A DNA stretch of 64,000 bases from Pilasporangium apinafurcum (taxonomy: Eukaryota; Oomycota; Peronosporomycetes; Pythiales; Pythiaceae), in assembly GCA_001600495.1 (NCBI GenBank), contig BCKE01000083.1:55326-119325 (forward strand), written 5' to 3'. The notes under the pieces were generated by a model. It ran no database searches and was not told the origin of the DNA. It saw only the letters and a program-made list of their open reading frames with translations. The position numbers and the translations under genes are program-made. Within the stretch, counting starts at the first letter, position 1. The number at the start of each line of letters is the position of its first letter. Of the stretch, positions 41,238 to 50,306 are shown one piece after another.

Positions 41238-42418
41238 ATGGCGGCGGAACCTGCGAGCAGCTCCGCTGCATCCGCTGCTCCTCCCGGACTGGAGCACATT
41301 TCTTGGGATGAACTGGACAAGACTAAGTACTACATACTTGGCCCCACCATGTTCCTTGGCGTCCGCGCGGCCGTATACCCCAGCAATCTGGTGAAAACTC
41401 GGCTACAAGTGCAATCGCGCCACCATCCACTCTACTCGGGCACATTTGACGCATTCCGCAAAATCTTCCGCCAGGAAGGTATGCGCGGTCTCTACAAAGG
41501 TTTTGGCGCCAGCACAGCGAACGTGCTCACTGGGAATTTGTATATCTCTGTCTATGAAATGGCGCGCAAGTTTTTTATGGACAAGTTTCAGGTACTCGTC
41601 GGTTATAATGAGTGAAGGCAAGGATATGGACTGAACAAGCTTGCATAAATGTGTAGATGAGCGAAAAATTATCCAATTTTGCAGGCGGCGCGTGCGCGTC
41701 AGTGATTTCTCAGACAGTGGTCGTTCCGCTAGATATCGTGTCGCAACGCATGATGATTGATCTCCAGGGTGTGAATACACGGCTTACGCGGGAGAAAGCA
41801 AGAGGATTCCTGACCGTAACCAAACAGGTTTACTTGGCTGAGGGGATCCGTGGCTTCTATCGAGGTTATCTTCCATCCATAGCCACATACGCACCATCAT
41901 CGTCTATTTGGTGGGGTTCTTATGGACTCCTTGTGCCCACGTATTTTGACGCCATGTCTTCGTGGAACTTTGATCCATTCTGGAAACAAGGTATCCATGC
42001 GTACATGTTGTTTACTACCACTGGTGCTTATTATACTGACACATAGTTATGTAAAGTCTTTGCGCAGGCGCTAAGTGGTGGTAGCGCTGGTATCATCACA
42101 GCCGTGCTCACGAATCCCATGGACATCGTCCGAACAAAGGCGCAGGTGTACACACAGTATGGGGCAATCGACACCTGCAAGTACATTATGCAGCGCGAAG
42201 GCTGGCGGGGTCTCATGACGGGCACATCCGCGGTAAGAAAGCATGAAGCCATTGGAACCTTTTGAAATTTTTTGAGGCTGATGGTGTCCCCCTTTTATTA
42301 GCGAATGCTGGCGATGGGTCCGTCGGGAGTGCTGGTGATTTCTTCGTACGAGTTCGTTAAACGCATGTGCAGGAATCCGCGCATTGAGCAAGACCCAGTA
42401 GTTGAAGAGGACATCTGA
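41238..42418 (+). CDS. Mitochondrial carrier family protein, SLC25A44-like
   Basis: Four exons: 41238-41591, 41657-41990, 42057-42232 and 42302-42418, giving 326 residues. There are three carrier repeats, each with a PxxxxK/R-type signature: VYPSNLVKTRLQVQ, VVPLDIVSQRMMID and TNPMDIVRTKAQV. The first motif has Ser after Pro in place of Asp. The WDELDKTKYYILGPTMF opening and the repeat lengths fit SLC25A44, a branched-chain amino-acid carrier in animals. The third exon's acceptor is set at 42056 rather than 42067 because only that keeps the phase. It lies in the mitochondrial inner membrane. The substrate here is not proven. Confidence 0.88.
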
Positions 42419-42637
42419 GCAATAGGACTTCCCCATCCTACAATCCAACCTAAATAGATAGAGCGTATATATCACCCCTTATGATCCATTTGATTCGTTA
42501 AAAATCATTATCTTGTGAAATTGATTGGTTGAAAATGAAGAGGAGCGACAACACACCGTCTTTTGGAAATTTGTCGACCAGCTACAGTAGCTCCATTGGT
42601 AGCTTTTCCACCCAGTGTGGAAGGGACGAGAAGAGAA

Positions 42638-45600
42638 ATGACTCGAGATGGTGATGGTGGACCGGAGGAGTCTGCTGTCACCACCAAGACCGCAGCAAGC
42701 GATGCTTCAGATGCTGCTGATACCAGCGATGCCCCTGTGGCAATAGCTGCAGATCCGCAAACGCTCACGCAATTTGAGGAGCTCCAGCGACAAATCCACA
42801 CGCGGATGACACTGCGCGCACAGAACTCCAGTGAGGCAGTGACGAAGATTCGCCAGCAGATCGCATGTGGCGCTATCAAACTCAAGTCCGACATTAAAAA
42901 GTCCACGGCGTTTGTCAAGAAACTCAAGATGCTCTCGGAGAACAATGCCGATGCCGTGCTAAAGGACATCGAGGAGCTCAACCTTACGCGTTACGTCAGT
43001 GAATGCGTGGCGTCACTCACAGAGGCGCCACTGAAAATGGTGGATCTACCCGCCGCAGTACGTGTGCTTTCGGCATTGCATCAGCGCTACGAAGAGTTCT
43101 CCACCACGATGGTGCAGGCCTTGGTAGCAGTCTTCGATGGCTCATATGGTTCGGAAGACAAGACGAAGATAATCAAGCGCCGATTGATTCTGCGACTACT
43201 GAGTGAGCTATATCTTGCTGGCGTGTTTGAAGAGGTTCAGATAATTGTGTCCATCATTCAACGCGTCGCTCGACGAGAAGGAGGAGTATCTGGTGGTAGC
43301 AGTGCGAAGCAACGGAGCAAAGGCAACATGTCCGTCTCTGGATCTTCAGCGAGCTCATCCTCTTCATCGCAATTGGAAGTGCCATTGCTAGTAAGTTTTG
43401 CAAAGTCTGTGGGTGTCGAATTTTTAGGCGTTCATCCGAAGAAGTTCAAAGAAATGGAGAGACAGTTAGGCTCCACTTTCACCGAGTTCTTGTCCAGTCA
43501 ACCCACATGGGTTCCTCCAGCCATGCAAAAAGAGTGCTTGGCGTCATTTGTCGATGCCTATGAAATGATCTGTAAGTTTTATCTGGCACAGCATGCCACA
43601 TTTGTTAAATTGGAAACAAGAAACGAGAAAGAAGAAGCAAATCGAGGCGAAGTGATGGAGCAGCACGTGCAGGAGTTGGAGAATGCAAAATTGCTCTTTG
43701 AAAAACTGCAAACCAGTGTTAATTCACTAGCTGATGCGCTGGATCGGGATGTGCCACCCCTCCCTATGGAGAAGAAAAACGACGAATCGGGCAGCTCGGG
43801 GATCTCAATTTGGGAAGGTGGAGACAGTCGCTCAGAACTCCACGCAGATAGTCCATTTGATGATGAAGATACGAGAACATTCTATGAGGATTTGCCAGAT
43901 CTGTTAGAACTCGTACCTGCGGTGGTACTAGGACTGACAGAGGCAGACGTTGCAGAATTGCGAAAAAAGAAGGAGGCGAAATCTGCGGCTGCTACCTCCA
44001 GCACGGAAGAAGAAGTGGAGGCGGAGGTAGATGGTGATGGCGATACAGAGGCTGACGTGGATGAAGCCGAAGAGGAAGGTGACGTAGACGAAACAGTCTC
44101 AGGTGGTGATGAAGTGGAAACTAAGACAGAACCAGCAACGGAGGAAGATGAAGGTAAACCTGAAGCTGAAAGTTCCTCAGCCAGCGGTATAACAACCACG
44201 ATGCCTGCCTCATCCTCAGCTATGAATAGTTACCATCACCAGGTAGATGCATTCTTTAGTTCGCTGGAAGATTTGGTAAATCGGGATCGATGTGACAAAG
44301 CGGCTGTGGAATTCTGTTATCGCAACTCGAAGGCTAACCGCAATCGCTTGGTGAAAACATTGTTTAATGTACCACGGACGCATCTGGAGCTGCTGGCGTA
44401 TTATGCTCGTCTTGTGGCGACACTTCAAAGCGTATTGAAGGAGGACATTGGAGGGGAACTTGTGGAGATGCTTGTGGGGGAATTTAACAGTCTCATCAAG
44501 AAACGCAATCAGTTTCGGCTGGAATCCAAAATCAAGAATATTCGCTTTTTAGCGGAGCTAGTCAAGTTTCGAATCTGTCCTCCTAATGTTGGCTTTCGAT
44601 GTCTGAAGAAGTGCTATAATGATTTCCAGGGCCACAACGTGCATGTAGCTACGACATTTCTTGAGAACTGCGGCCGTTTCCTCTACTATTCGAAGCACAC
44701 ACATGTGCGTACGGAGAATTTTCTGAACATTATGATGAAACTGAAATCTGCCAAACATTTGGACCCTCAAGCGGAGACGTTGGTGGAAAACGCATATTAC
44801 ATGTGCAAACCGCCAGAGCGCGTGGAACGTGCATTAAAGCCGCAGAATCCACTATATCTCTTCCTGGTCAAGTGCCTCTATCACGATCTGAATGAAACCA
44901 ATGTAAACAAGATGGTGAAAATGCTGCGCAAACTGCCGTGGCAGGAAAAATCAACATGTGCGCTAGTATTGAAAGCTGTGTTGAAGGTCACAAAAGGGAA
45001 AGTGATGCACATGAAGTGTATTTGCGATGTTGTCAAGGGATTAGCACGTTATCATGATGAGGTTTCGATTATTTTGGTGGATGAAGTGCTGGAATTTTTT
45101 CGCAGAGGGTTAGAGATGAACGATTACCGTGACCACCAGCGTAGCTTGGGATACGTTAAGCTTCTCGGAGAGCTTTACAATTGTGCACTCGTGAATATGA
45201 ATGTGGTGCTTGAAACGCTATACCTGTGCATCAACCACTCGCATGACATCTTAACGCTCCCCCAGTACAGCAGCACGCAACTTTCCGCGTCCCAACTCCA
45301 GGAAGTCAAGCGTCGCTTCGATATGGTACCGGACATGCGATACGATCCGCGTGTCCCCAGCGATGTGGATGGTCCAACTGAAGTGTTTCGAATCCGATTG
45401 GTATGTGCTTTGATTGAAGCCTGTAATGGCAGCGGCTCATCCGCTTCAGGTAGCAGTGGTGGTGTCTCAGCAACGGCTGGAGAACGAGGTCTTTCGAAGG
45501 CGCGTCTTGGGCGGTTCATGATCTTTTTCCAACGATATATCTTCTCCAAGACGGAAATTCCACTGGAGACTGATTTTGTTGTCATTGATCTCTTCGAAGC

Positions 45601-46558
45601 ATTGGGAAGCACACTGAAGGATCACTTTAAGAAATTTGACACATGGGAGGAGGCAGATACAGCTGTACAAGCGATTTTACGCGCAGATTTGGAGGAAGCA
45701 GAGCGACGTTTGGCAAAAAAGAATACAGCAACAGCAACATCATCGACCTCTCATGACTCGATGGCACCTCGTGGTGGTGACTTGGAAGACGACGAACTGG
45801 ACGAAGAGGAAGAGTCCGACGATGATGATGACGATGACGACGACGATGACGATGACGAGGAAAATGACGAATTGCATGGTGCTGGAGACGATGAAGAAGA
45901 CGATGATGATGATGACGATGAGGAAGACGACGAGGATGACGAAGGTGAAGAGGACGATGATGAGGAAGAGCATTTGGTGGTTCATGACCGCGAGATGCAG
46001 AAGACAGAGGAAGACGACGTGTTTGAGAAGGCGTTTAAAACCATGATGCAAGGTAGCGCCGACACGCGGAAGCCGCTAGTGCGTGTGAATGTGGACAAAA
46101 TGGCAATTCCGACGGTGGTTAAGAACACGACTGCACCTCAAATGTCACCTTTTGCCGGTGGGTTCCCCGAGGGTGGTGTGATGTTTCGCATGTTGCGTCG
46201 TGGGAACAAGGGCAAGGTGGAGGCACGGCAACTAATTGTGCCTGAAGAATCATCTTTGGCTCAGCACAGCCATCGACAGGAGGATGCTGGTAAGAAAGAA
46301 CAATCGGAGTTGAAGCGACTAGTGCTGCAAAATGTCGAGCGCGAGGATTTCTTTTCTTCAAATCTCCACGCTGGAGGACTCGAGGGTCCAGCTGGTTCTG
46401 CTTTCCAACAGCAAACGCCTCCCTCACGAACCTCTCATGTGAACCCACCTCCGACCTCGCAGCAGGAATTAAGTCGTTATGGCTTTGGAGGAGGAGGTGA
46501 GTGGAACAACGCGGAGTTTGGATTACGCCGAGGCAAAGGATATCGTGGAACCAAGTGA
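42638..46558 (+). CDS. UPF2: Nonsense-mediated decay factor UPF2
   Basis: Single exon, 1,306 residues from the ATG at 42638, the first in frame. There are three MIF4G-type helical repeats: about 40-330; about 530-735, including FRCLKKCYNDFQGHNVHVAT and HLDPQAETLVENAYYMC; and about 737-985, including MLRKLPWQEKSTCALVL and SLGYVKLLGELYNCALV. An Asp/Glu tract follows at 1050-1112, then the UPF1-binding region around 1170-1240 (VMFRMLRRGNKGKVEAR, SELKRLVLQNVE). UPF2 bridges UPF1 and UPF3 to trigger decay of transcripts with premature stops. The order and lengths match the family. A second acidic run near 455-520 is extra. An upstream ATG in another frame at 42534 may form a short uORF. Confidence 0.95.
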   Translation: MTRDGDGGPEESAVTTKTAASDASDAADTSDAPVAIAADPQTLTQFEELQRQIHTRMTLRAQNSSEAVTKIRQQIACGAIKLKSDIKKSTAFVKKLKMLSENNADAVLKDIEELNLTRYVSECVASLTEAPLKMVDLPAAVRVLSALHQRYEEFSTTMVQALVAVFDGSYGSEDKTKIIKRRLILRLLSELYLAGVFEEVQIIVSIIQRVARREGGVSGGSSAKQRSKGNMSVSGSSASSSSSSQLEVPLLVSFAKSVGVEFLGVHPKKFKEMERQLGSTFTEFLSSQPTWVPPAMQKECLASFVDAYEMICKFYLAQHATFVKLETRNEKEEANRGEVMEQHVQELENAKLLFEKLQTSVNSLADALDRDVPPLPMEKKNDESGSSGISIWEGGDSRSELHADSPFDDEDTRTFYEDLPDLLELVPAVVLGLTEADVAELRKKKEAKSAAATSSTEEEVEAEVDGDGDTEADVDEAEEEGDVDETVSGGDEVETKTEPATEEDEGKPEAESSSASGITTTMPASSSAMNSYHHQVDAFFSSLEDLVNRDRCDKAAVEFCYRNSKANRNRLVKTLFNVPRTHLELLAYYARLVATLQSVLKEDIGGELVEMLVGEFNSLIKKRNQFRLESKIKNIRFLAELVKFRICPPNVGFRCLKKCYNDFQGHNVHVATTFLENCGRFLYYSKHTHVRTENFLNIMMKLKSAKHLDPQAETLVENAYYMCKPPERVERALKPQNPLYLFLVKCLYHDLNETNVNKMVKMLRKLPWQEKSTCALVLKAVLKVTKGKVMHMKCICDVVKGLARYHDEVSIILVDEVLEFFRRGLEMNDYRDHQRSLGYVKLLGELYNCALVNMNVVLETLYLCINHSHDILTLPQYSSTQLSASQLQEVKRRFDMVPDMRYDPRVPSDVDGPTEVFRIRLVCALIEACNGSGSSASGSSGGVSATAGERGLSKARLGRFMIFFQRYIFSKTEIPLETDFVVIDLFEALGSTLKDHFKKFDTWEEADTAVQAILRADLEEAERRLAKKNTATATSSTSHDSMAPRGGDLEDDELDEEEESDDDDDDDDDDDDDEENDELHGAGDDEEDDDDDDDEEDDEDDEGEEDDDEEEHLVVHDREMQKTEEDDVFEKAFKTMMQGSADTRKPLVRVNVDKMAIPTVVKNTTAPQMSPFAGGFPEGGVMFRMLRRGNKGKVEARQLIVPEESSLAQHSHRQEDAGKKEQSELKRLVLQNVEREDFFSSNLHAGGLEGPAGSAFQQQTPPSRTSHVNPPPTSQQELSRYGFGGGGEWNNAEFGLRRGKGYRGTK
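45793..45970 (+). repeat. GAT/GAC/GAA-rich low-complexity tract within UPF2
   Basis: Runs of gatgatgacgatgacgac type encode the acidic hinge between MIF4G-3 and the UPF1-binding region. Acidic hinges are usual in UPF2. The length is likely variable. Confidence 0.8.
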
Positions 46559-47749
46559 TCGTAGCTAAATGTAGTGCGTGATGATGAATTGGGAGACAAC
46601 TCTGCCAAGGTCGACTGACTGATCCGCACCGAAGCAAAACACGGTGTTGCAGCTTTTCGTAGATGTGGTTTTGCTGACTTGCTACAACATCATCATCAAG
46701 AAGAGACTTAAGGTGTCGCCTTAGTAAGCAGTGGGGTGATGAGACACATGGACAGATTCCATTGCCAATGTTGTTGCCGTTGGTGGATTGTGTGCAGACA
46801 AGAGAGAAAGCCAAGAATTAATAGCAGATCTTGTGGATCCTGAAGCAGATCCTGTAAGTAGGAAAGCTGTAGTGAATCGCATACACAGCTAGTGCTTTAA
46901 TGAAGGCTTTCCATCATGTGCCTTATGGCTCACGTCTGGTTTTTGAATATACCAAAGTGGATGGTAACTTTCTCAAAAAATTCCTCTCCCGCTACCCTAC
47001 CCTTTGATGTCCACATTTCTGATATTTTTAGCCAATCTGATTCTGGGTCGGATTGACAGCAAACGGTCAGTAAGGCTGACAATGACAGACTGCTAGCGTT
47101 CATTATATGTGAATGCACTGATCATACCACAACTGCAATGCTGGACGCGCCATTGAGCAATCACTGTGATTCCTTTTAGTCGCATAGCGAGAGAATCAGC
47201 CGACAGTTCCAGAAGTAGCTGGAAAGATGCGTCTCGTCCTACGTAAAGCTCTAGAAGATCAAGTGTGTACACCGTTTCAGCCAATCAGAAGCAAGTAGGG
47301 TTGCCGTGTTGTGGTGACATTTATAGTGAATTTCATATTAAATTATTGTTACTTCAGGAACGGACAACGAAGTAACGTTTAGATTGTGGGTTGTGACGTC
47401 TTTGATCCACTGGTGCGGTCAAAAGCCACAGAAGAGCGCGAAGAGCTCTAGAAGAAACGAGGGGGGAAGGACAGAAGAGAGCGAGCAAGCTTCTTTTTCA
47501 AGCGAGTGGAAGGTGCGTGTATTTGCCACTTGCCTGTCGTAAATGCATGCACATGACCCAGCCATCCGGAAATGCATAGTAGAGATGTGCCAAACGGATG
47601 GATGTCGGCATCTGCAGCCACTGTGCCCTTCCTGTACACATTGATTGATACAGTCACTGTCTAGAAAAATCTGAAAACTCATGGACGCCTTTTCGTTCTG
47701 TTAACAGATAACACGAGCGGACAGTTGTGCCGAGAAGGGGGGGTAAGCG
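46559..47749. other. Intergenic, about 1.2 kb, no gene recognised
   Basis: Holds the UPF2 3' UTR and the promoter and leader of the RWP-RK/Myb gene. Small minus-strand open frames at 46930-47284 lack splice support and known domains. Confidence 0.4.
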
Positions 47750-49210
47750 ATGGGCATGGCTTGTGACGCAGAGCGCGGCGCAGCAGCAGTCGCTTCGGCA
47801 TCCCAGGCGATTACCGCGAGAGAAAACAACTCTGGTCATTCCAATAACAGCCAAGTCGTTCAAGATGGCGGTGGAGTCTACCGTTCGACGGTAATGAACA
47901 CGGAAGAAACCGCGATGATTCTCACGAGTCTCAGCAAAGGGCGATTTGGTGCTGCCACAACGCTGTCTTCAGGCGATGAAGACGAGTTCTCTGGGGAAGA
48001 AGACGAGGAAGAAATGGACGGAGAGCTGGACGATGAACATGGCGGTCCTGGTGGTGCTTCGTCTGCTAAAGTGCACCGCGTGCAACAAATCAACTTCAAT
48101 GGGCCTGTGGGGAGCAAGTTGGACTTTTTGGATGAGGCAGGGTTCAACCATCGCTTCCGCTTTGAGAGCAACCGCGTCAAGAGTCTGGTGACAAAGCACA
48201 TCTCAATTGATGAACTTCGTGCACATTTCGATCGCCCCATCATTGATGTGGCCAAGGACTTTGGTATTTGTATCACGCTGATGAAGAAAATATGTCGTCG
48301 TAATGGCATCAAGCGCTGGCCACACCGCCAAATCCGATCGCTGTCCAAGAGTATCGCTTCCATGGAGGCTGCTATGCTCAGTGCCCATGGTAGCGAGCGC
48401 GAAAAATATCGTGACCAGATTCTCAATCTCAAGATGAAACGCGAGTCCGTCATCGCTGATCCCAATAAGGAGAATGGCATGCGACCGAAGACTCCGCCTG
48501 CGAAGGCAGAGGGTGGGTATGCGACTGCTTCACATCGTCCACAGCAGCATATAGCTCTCAAGACATCGAAATTGTCGCTTCTCGAGGGGGAGTTCCACCA
48601 CTCGGACTTTCCTCATCAGCACCAAGGTCTTGCTCCTGTGTCCATGAAACTGGAGCAGCCAGTTACTTCACACGGTGGCGTGGGGTCGACCCCTACGAGT
48701 GCCGCGAAAGGCGGTCGTTGGACAAGCGACGAACACGCCGCGTTTCTTGAAGGAATTCGACTGTATGGCAAAGACTGGAGACGCGTGGCGCAGGTGGTGC
48801 GCACGCGCAGCGCCGTGCAGACCCGGACCCACGCCCAGAAATATTTATTGAAATTTGCTGGGCGATTCCCCTTCGACACGGAGGGGGTGATGCTGAACAA
48901 TGACCACCAGACCAACAGCAGCAGTCATCAGCTCCACTTCGAGCATGATGCGCGGGAGGTCCCCACTAACTCAATGCTCAAGCCCAGTCATGCTGCCGTC
49001 ATGCCCTCTGCGAGTGACTCAATGTGGCAGATGACTGAGACGCCCTTGCGGCCGCGCGTGGAGGCCATGGCAATGATCCTCAATAGTCCCCAACGGATGG
49101 ACGAGGAAGACCCTCGTCCCATGGTGATCAAGAGCGAAAACACGGAGAGTGTGGGGAGCTACAACCCCTACATCCTCGCTCACGAAGCTCCCCCAGCAGC
49201 AGCGTCTTAG
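47750..49210 (+). CDS. RWP-RK plus SHAQKYF-type Myb transcription factor
   Basis: Single exon, 486 residues. After an acidic stretch (DEDEFSGEEDEEEMDGELDD), an RWP-RK domain spans about 145-200: HISIDELRAHFDRPIIDVAK, then FGICITLMKKICRRNGIKRW and PHRQIRSL. A single Myb repeat at about 322-372 reads GRWTSDEHAAFLEGIRLYGK, then DWRRVAQVVRTRSAVQTRTH and AQKYL, the SHAQKYF signature with T for S. The tail is Ser/Pro/His-rich. Both domains bind DNA, so a bipartite recognition site is expected (inference). Fusion of these two families is not the plant arrangement, where they occur on separate proteins. A start at 47750 fits the first ATG, in a G-rich leader. Confidence 0.9.
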   Translation: MGMACDAERGAAAVASASQAITARENNSGHSNNSQVVQDGGGVYRSTVMNTEETAMILTSLSKGRFGAATTLSSGDEDEFSGEEDEEEMDGELDDEHGGPGGASSAKVHRVQQINFNGPVGSKLDFLDEAGFNHRFRFESNRVKSLVTKHISIDELRAHFDRPIIDVAKDFGICITLMKKICRRNGIKRWPHRQIRSLSKSIASMEAAMLSAHGSEREKYRDQILNLKMKRESVIADPNKENGMRPKTPPAKAEGGYATASHRPQQHIALKTSKLSLLEGEFHHSDFPHQHQGLAPVSMKLEQPVTSHGGVGSTPTSAAKGGRWTSDEHAAFLEGIRLYGKDWRRVAQVVRTRSAVQTRTHAQKYLLKFAGRFPFDTEGVMLNNDHQTNSSSHQLHFEHDAREVPTNSMLKPSHAAVMPSASDSMWQMTETPLRPRVEAMAMILNSPQRMDEEDPRPMVIKSENTESVGSYNPYILAHEAPPAAAS

Positions 49211-49643
49211 CGCAGCAGACATGCGGGACGAGGTCCAGTTTTGTCGAGCAGCTACAACAATCGTCAGTTGCAGTTTCTTTCTCTTTTGATAGGGAATTTT
49301 GATAGTATGTAGAACAAAATAGAGACCTGTGCTTTGTTGACGTACTAGTGCGGTGTTGATGGCTGATGGTTACACGACGAGATAGACGTCGAATGCTATG
49401 GACGAGAGAGACAGCTGCATTTATAACACCGCGCTGTCGAGAAATACTTATGTTTGTCTTCTTTATTGAGCAAACGAATAGATGGGGATAGAGCTATCAA
49501 CGTCCTGCTGCCACACATGAATCATCAACTCCTTCTACACGTCCACTCGTATGCGTTCATTTTTGTTGTTGATTTTTATCAATATCTCTTCTGACACATG
49601 CTCATGGACTGCTGTATTAAGCTGTCGAATGCGCACGCAAAAT
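49211..49643. other. Convergent intergenic, about 430 bp
   Basis: 3' regions of the RWP-RK/Myb gene (plus) and the COX5B-like gene (minus). No other feature was recognised. Confidence 0.5.
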
Positions 49644-50042
49644 TTATTCTTGCTTGGCTTCGACTTCCTTCACCAACTGCGCCAACTCTTCTGGGTTGTA
49701 CAACAGGAAGTACTTTTCAATCTGTGGGAGGTAGTGCACCTTGCCCTTCTCAAGCGTGAACCAGTAGAGGTAGGACGAGTCGTTGTGCGAGACACCAACG
49801 GCACGCGAGTTGTGGAACGAGGGCACAAGGATCGGGTCGTCCTTGGAGTTGCCCTGCGCTTCATCCGATTCAACGGGGTCACGGTTGAAATGCACAAGTC
49901 CGAGCTTCTCGTCTTCCAGTTCATCGCGCTGGCGGCCAACAGCGTGTTCGTCGATGTTGGGGATTCCCGAGGCGAAGCTGCGGGTAGCGATGGTGGTGGC
50001 GCGGCGCGCAGGCGCGAGGGCACGGGTGACAATGGAAAGCAT
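49644..50042 (-). CDS. Cytochrome c oxidase subunit 5B-like, without zinc cysteines
   Basis: 132 residues from the ATG at 50042. The N-terminus MLSIVTRALAPARRATTIAT is Arg-rich and amphipathic, a mitochondrial presequence. The core DDPILVPSFHNSRAVG, then YWFTLEKGKVHYLPQIEKYF, follows the COX5B/yeast Cox4 pattern (DPxxVPS, RxVG, WFxLEKG). The family's CPxCG zinc pair is replaced here by LPQIE, and the earlier cysteines are also absent. It would sit on the matrix side of complex IV. The open frame extends upstream with a hydrophobic stretch, but the presequence marks the start. Identity as COX5B is likely but rests on a short core. Confidence 0.75.
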   Translation of the reverse strand: MLSIVTRALAPARRATTIATRSFASGIPNIDEHAVGRQRDELEDEKLGLVHFNRDPVESDEAQGNSKDDPILVPSFHNSRAVGVSHNDSSYLYWFTLEKGKVHYLPQIEKYFLLYNPEELAQLVKEVEAKQE

Positions 50043-50306
50043 GCTCTCACTCTCTTGTTGGATGTGCGGATGAGGTTGCGAAATGGAGGAACTGACGGCC
50101 GAGAAGCTCCTGGTGGGGCGCGTTTCTAAACCCCTCACAAACAAAATTAGAAATAGAAATAGAAACAAAACATGAGTGACCACCAGATTCCGTCGGGATC
50201 ATTGACGGTTATAGGTTGTCACTATAGTATACTTAACTAAATAATACCAAACAATCGATTTATTATTATAGTTTGTAATTTTTTGGATATTTAAGTAAAT
50301 AACAGA

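Noticed and set aside
46119-46814. 231-codon minus-strand open frame
   Set aside because: Mostly antisense to the UPF2 C-terminus; no recognisable domain.
46930-47284. Two minus-strand frames considered as exons of a small gene
   Set aside because: No in-phase GT-AG pair joins them convincingly and the first lacks an ATG.
47878-48561. 227-codon minus-strand open frame with Ser run
   Set aside because: Antisense to the RWP-RK/Myb gene; the Ser run mirrors its acidic codons.
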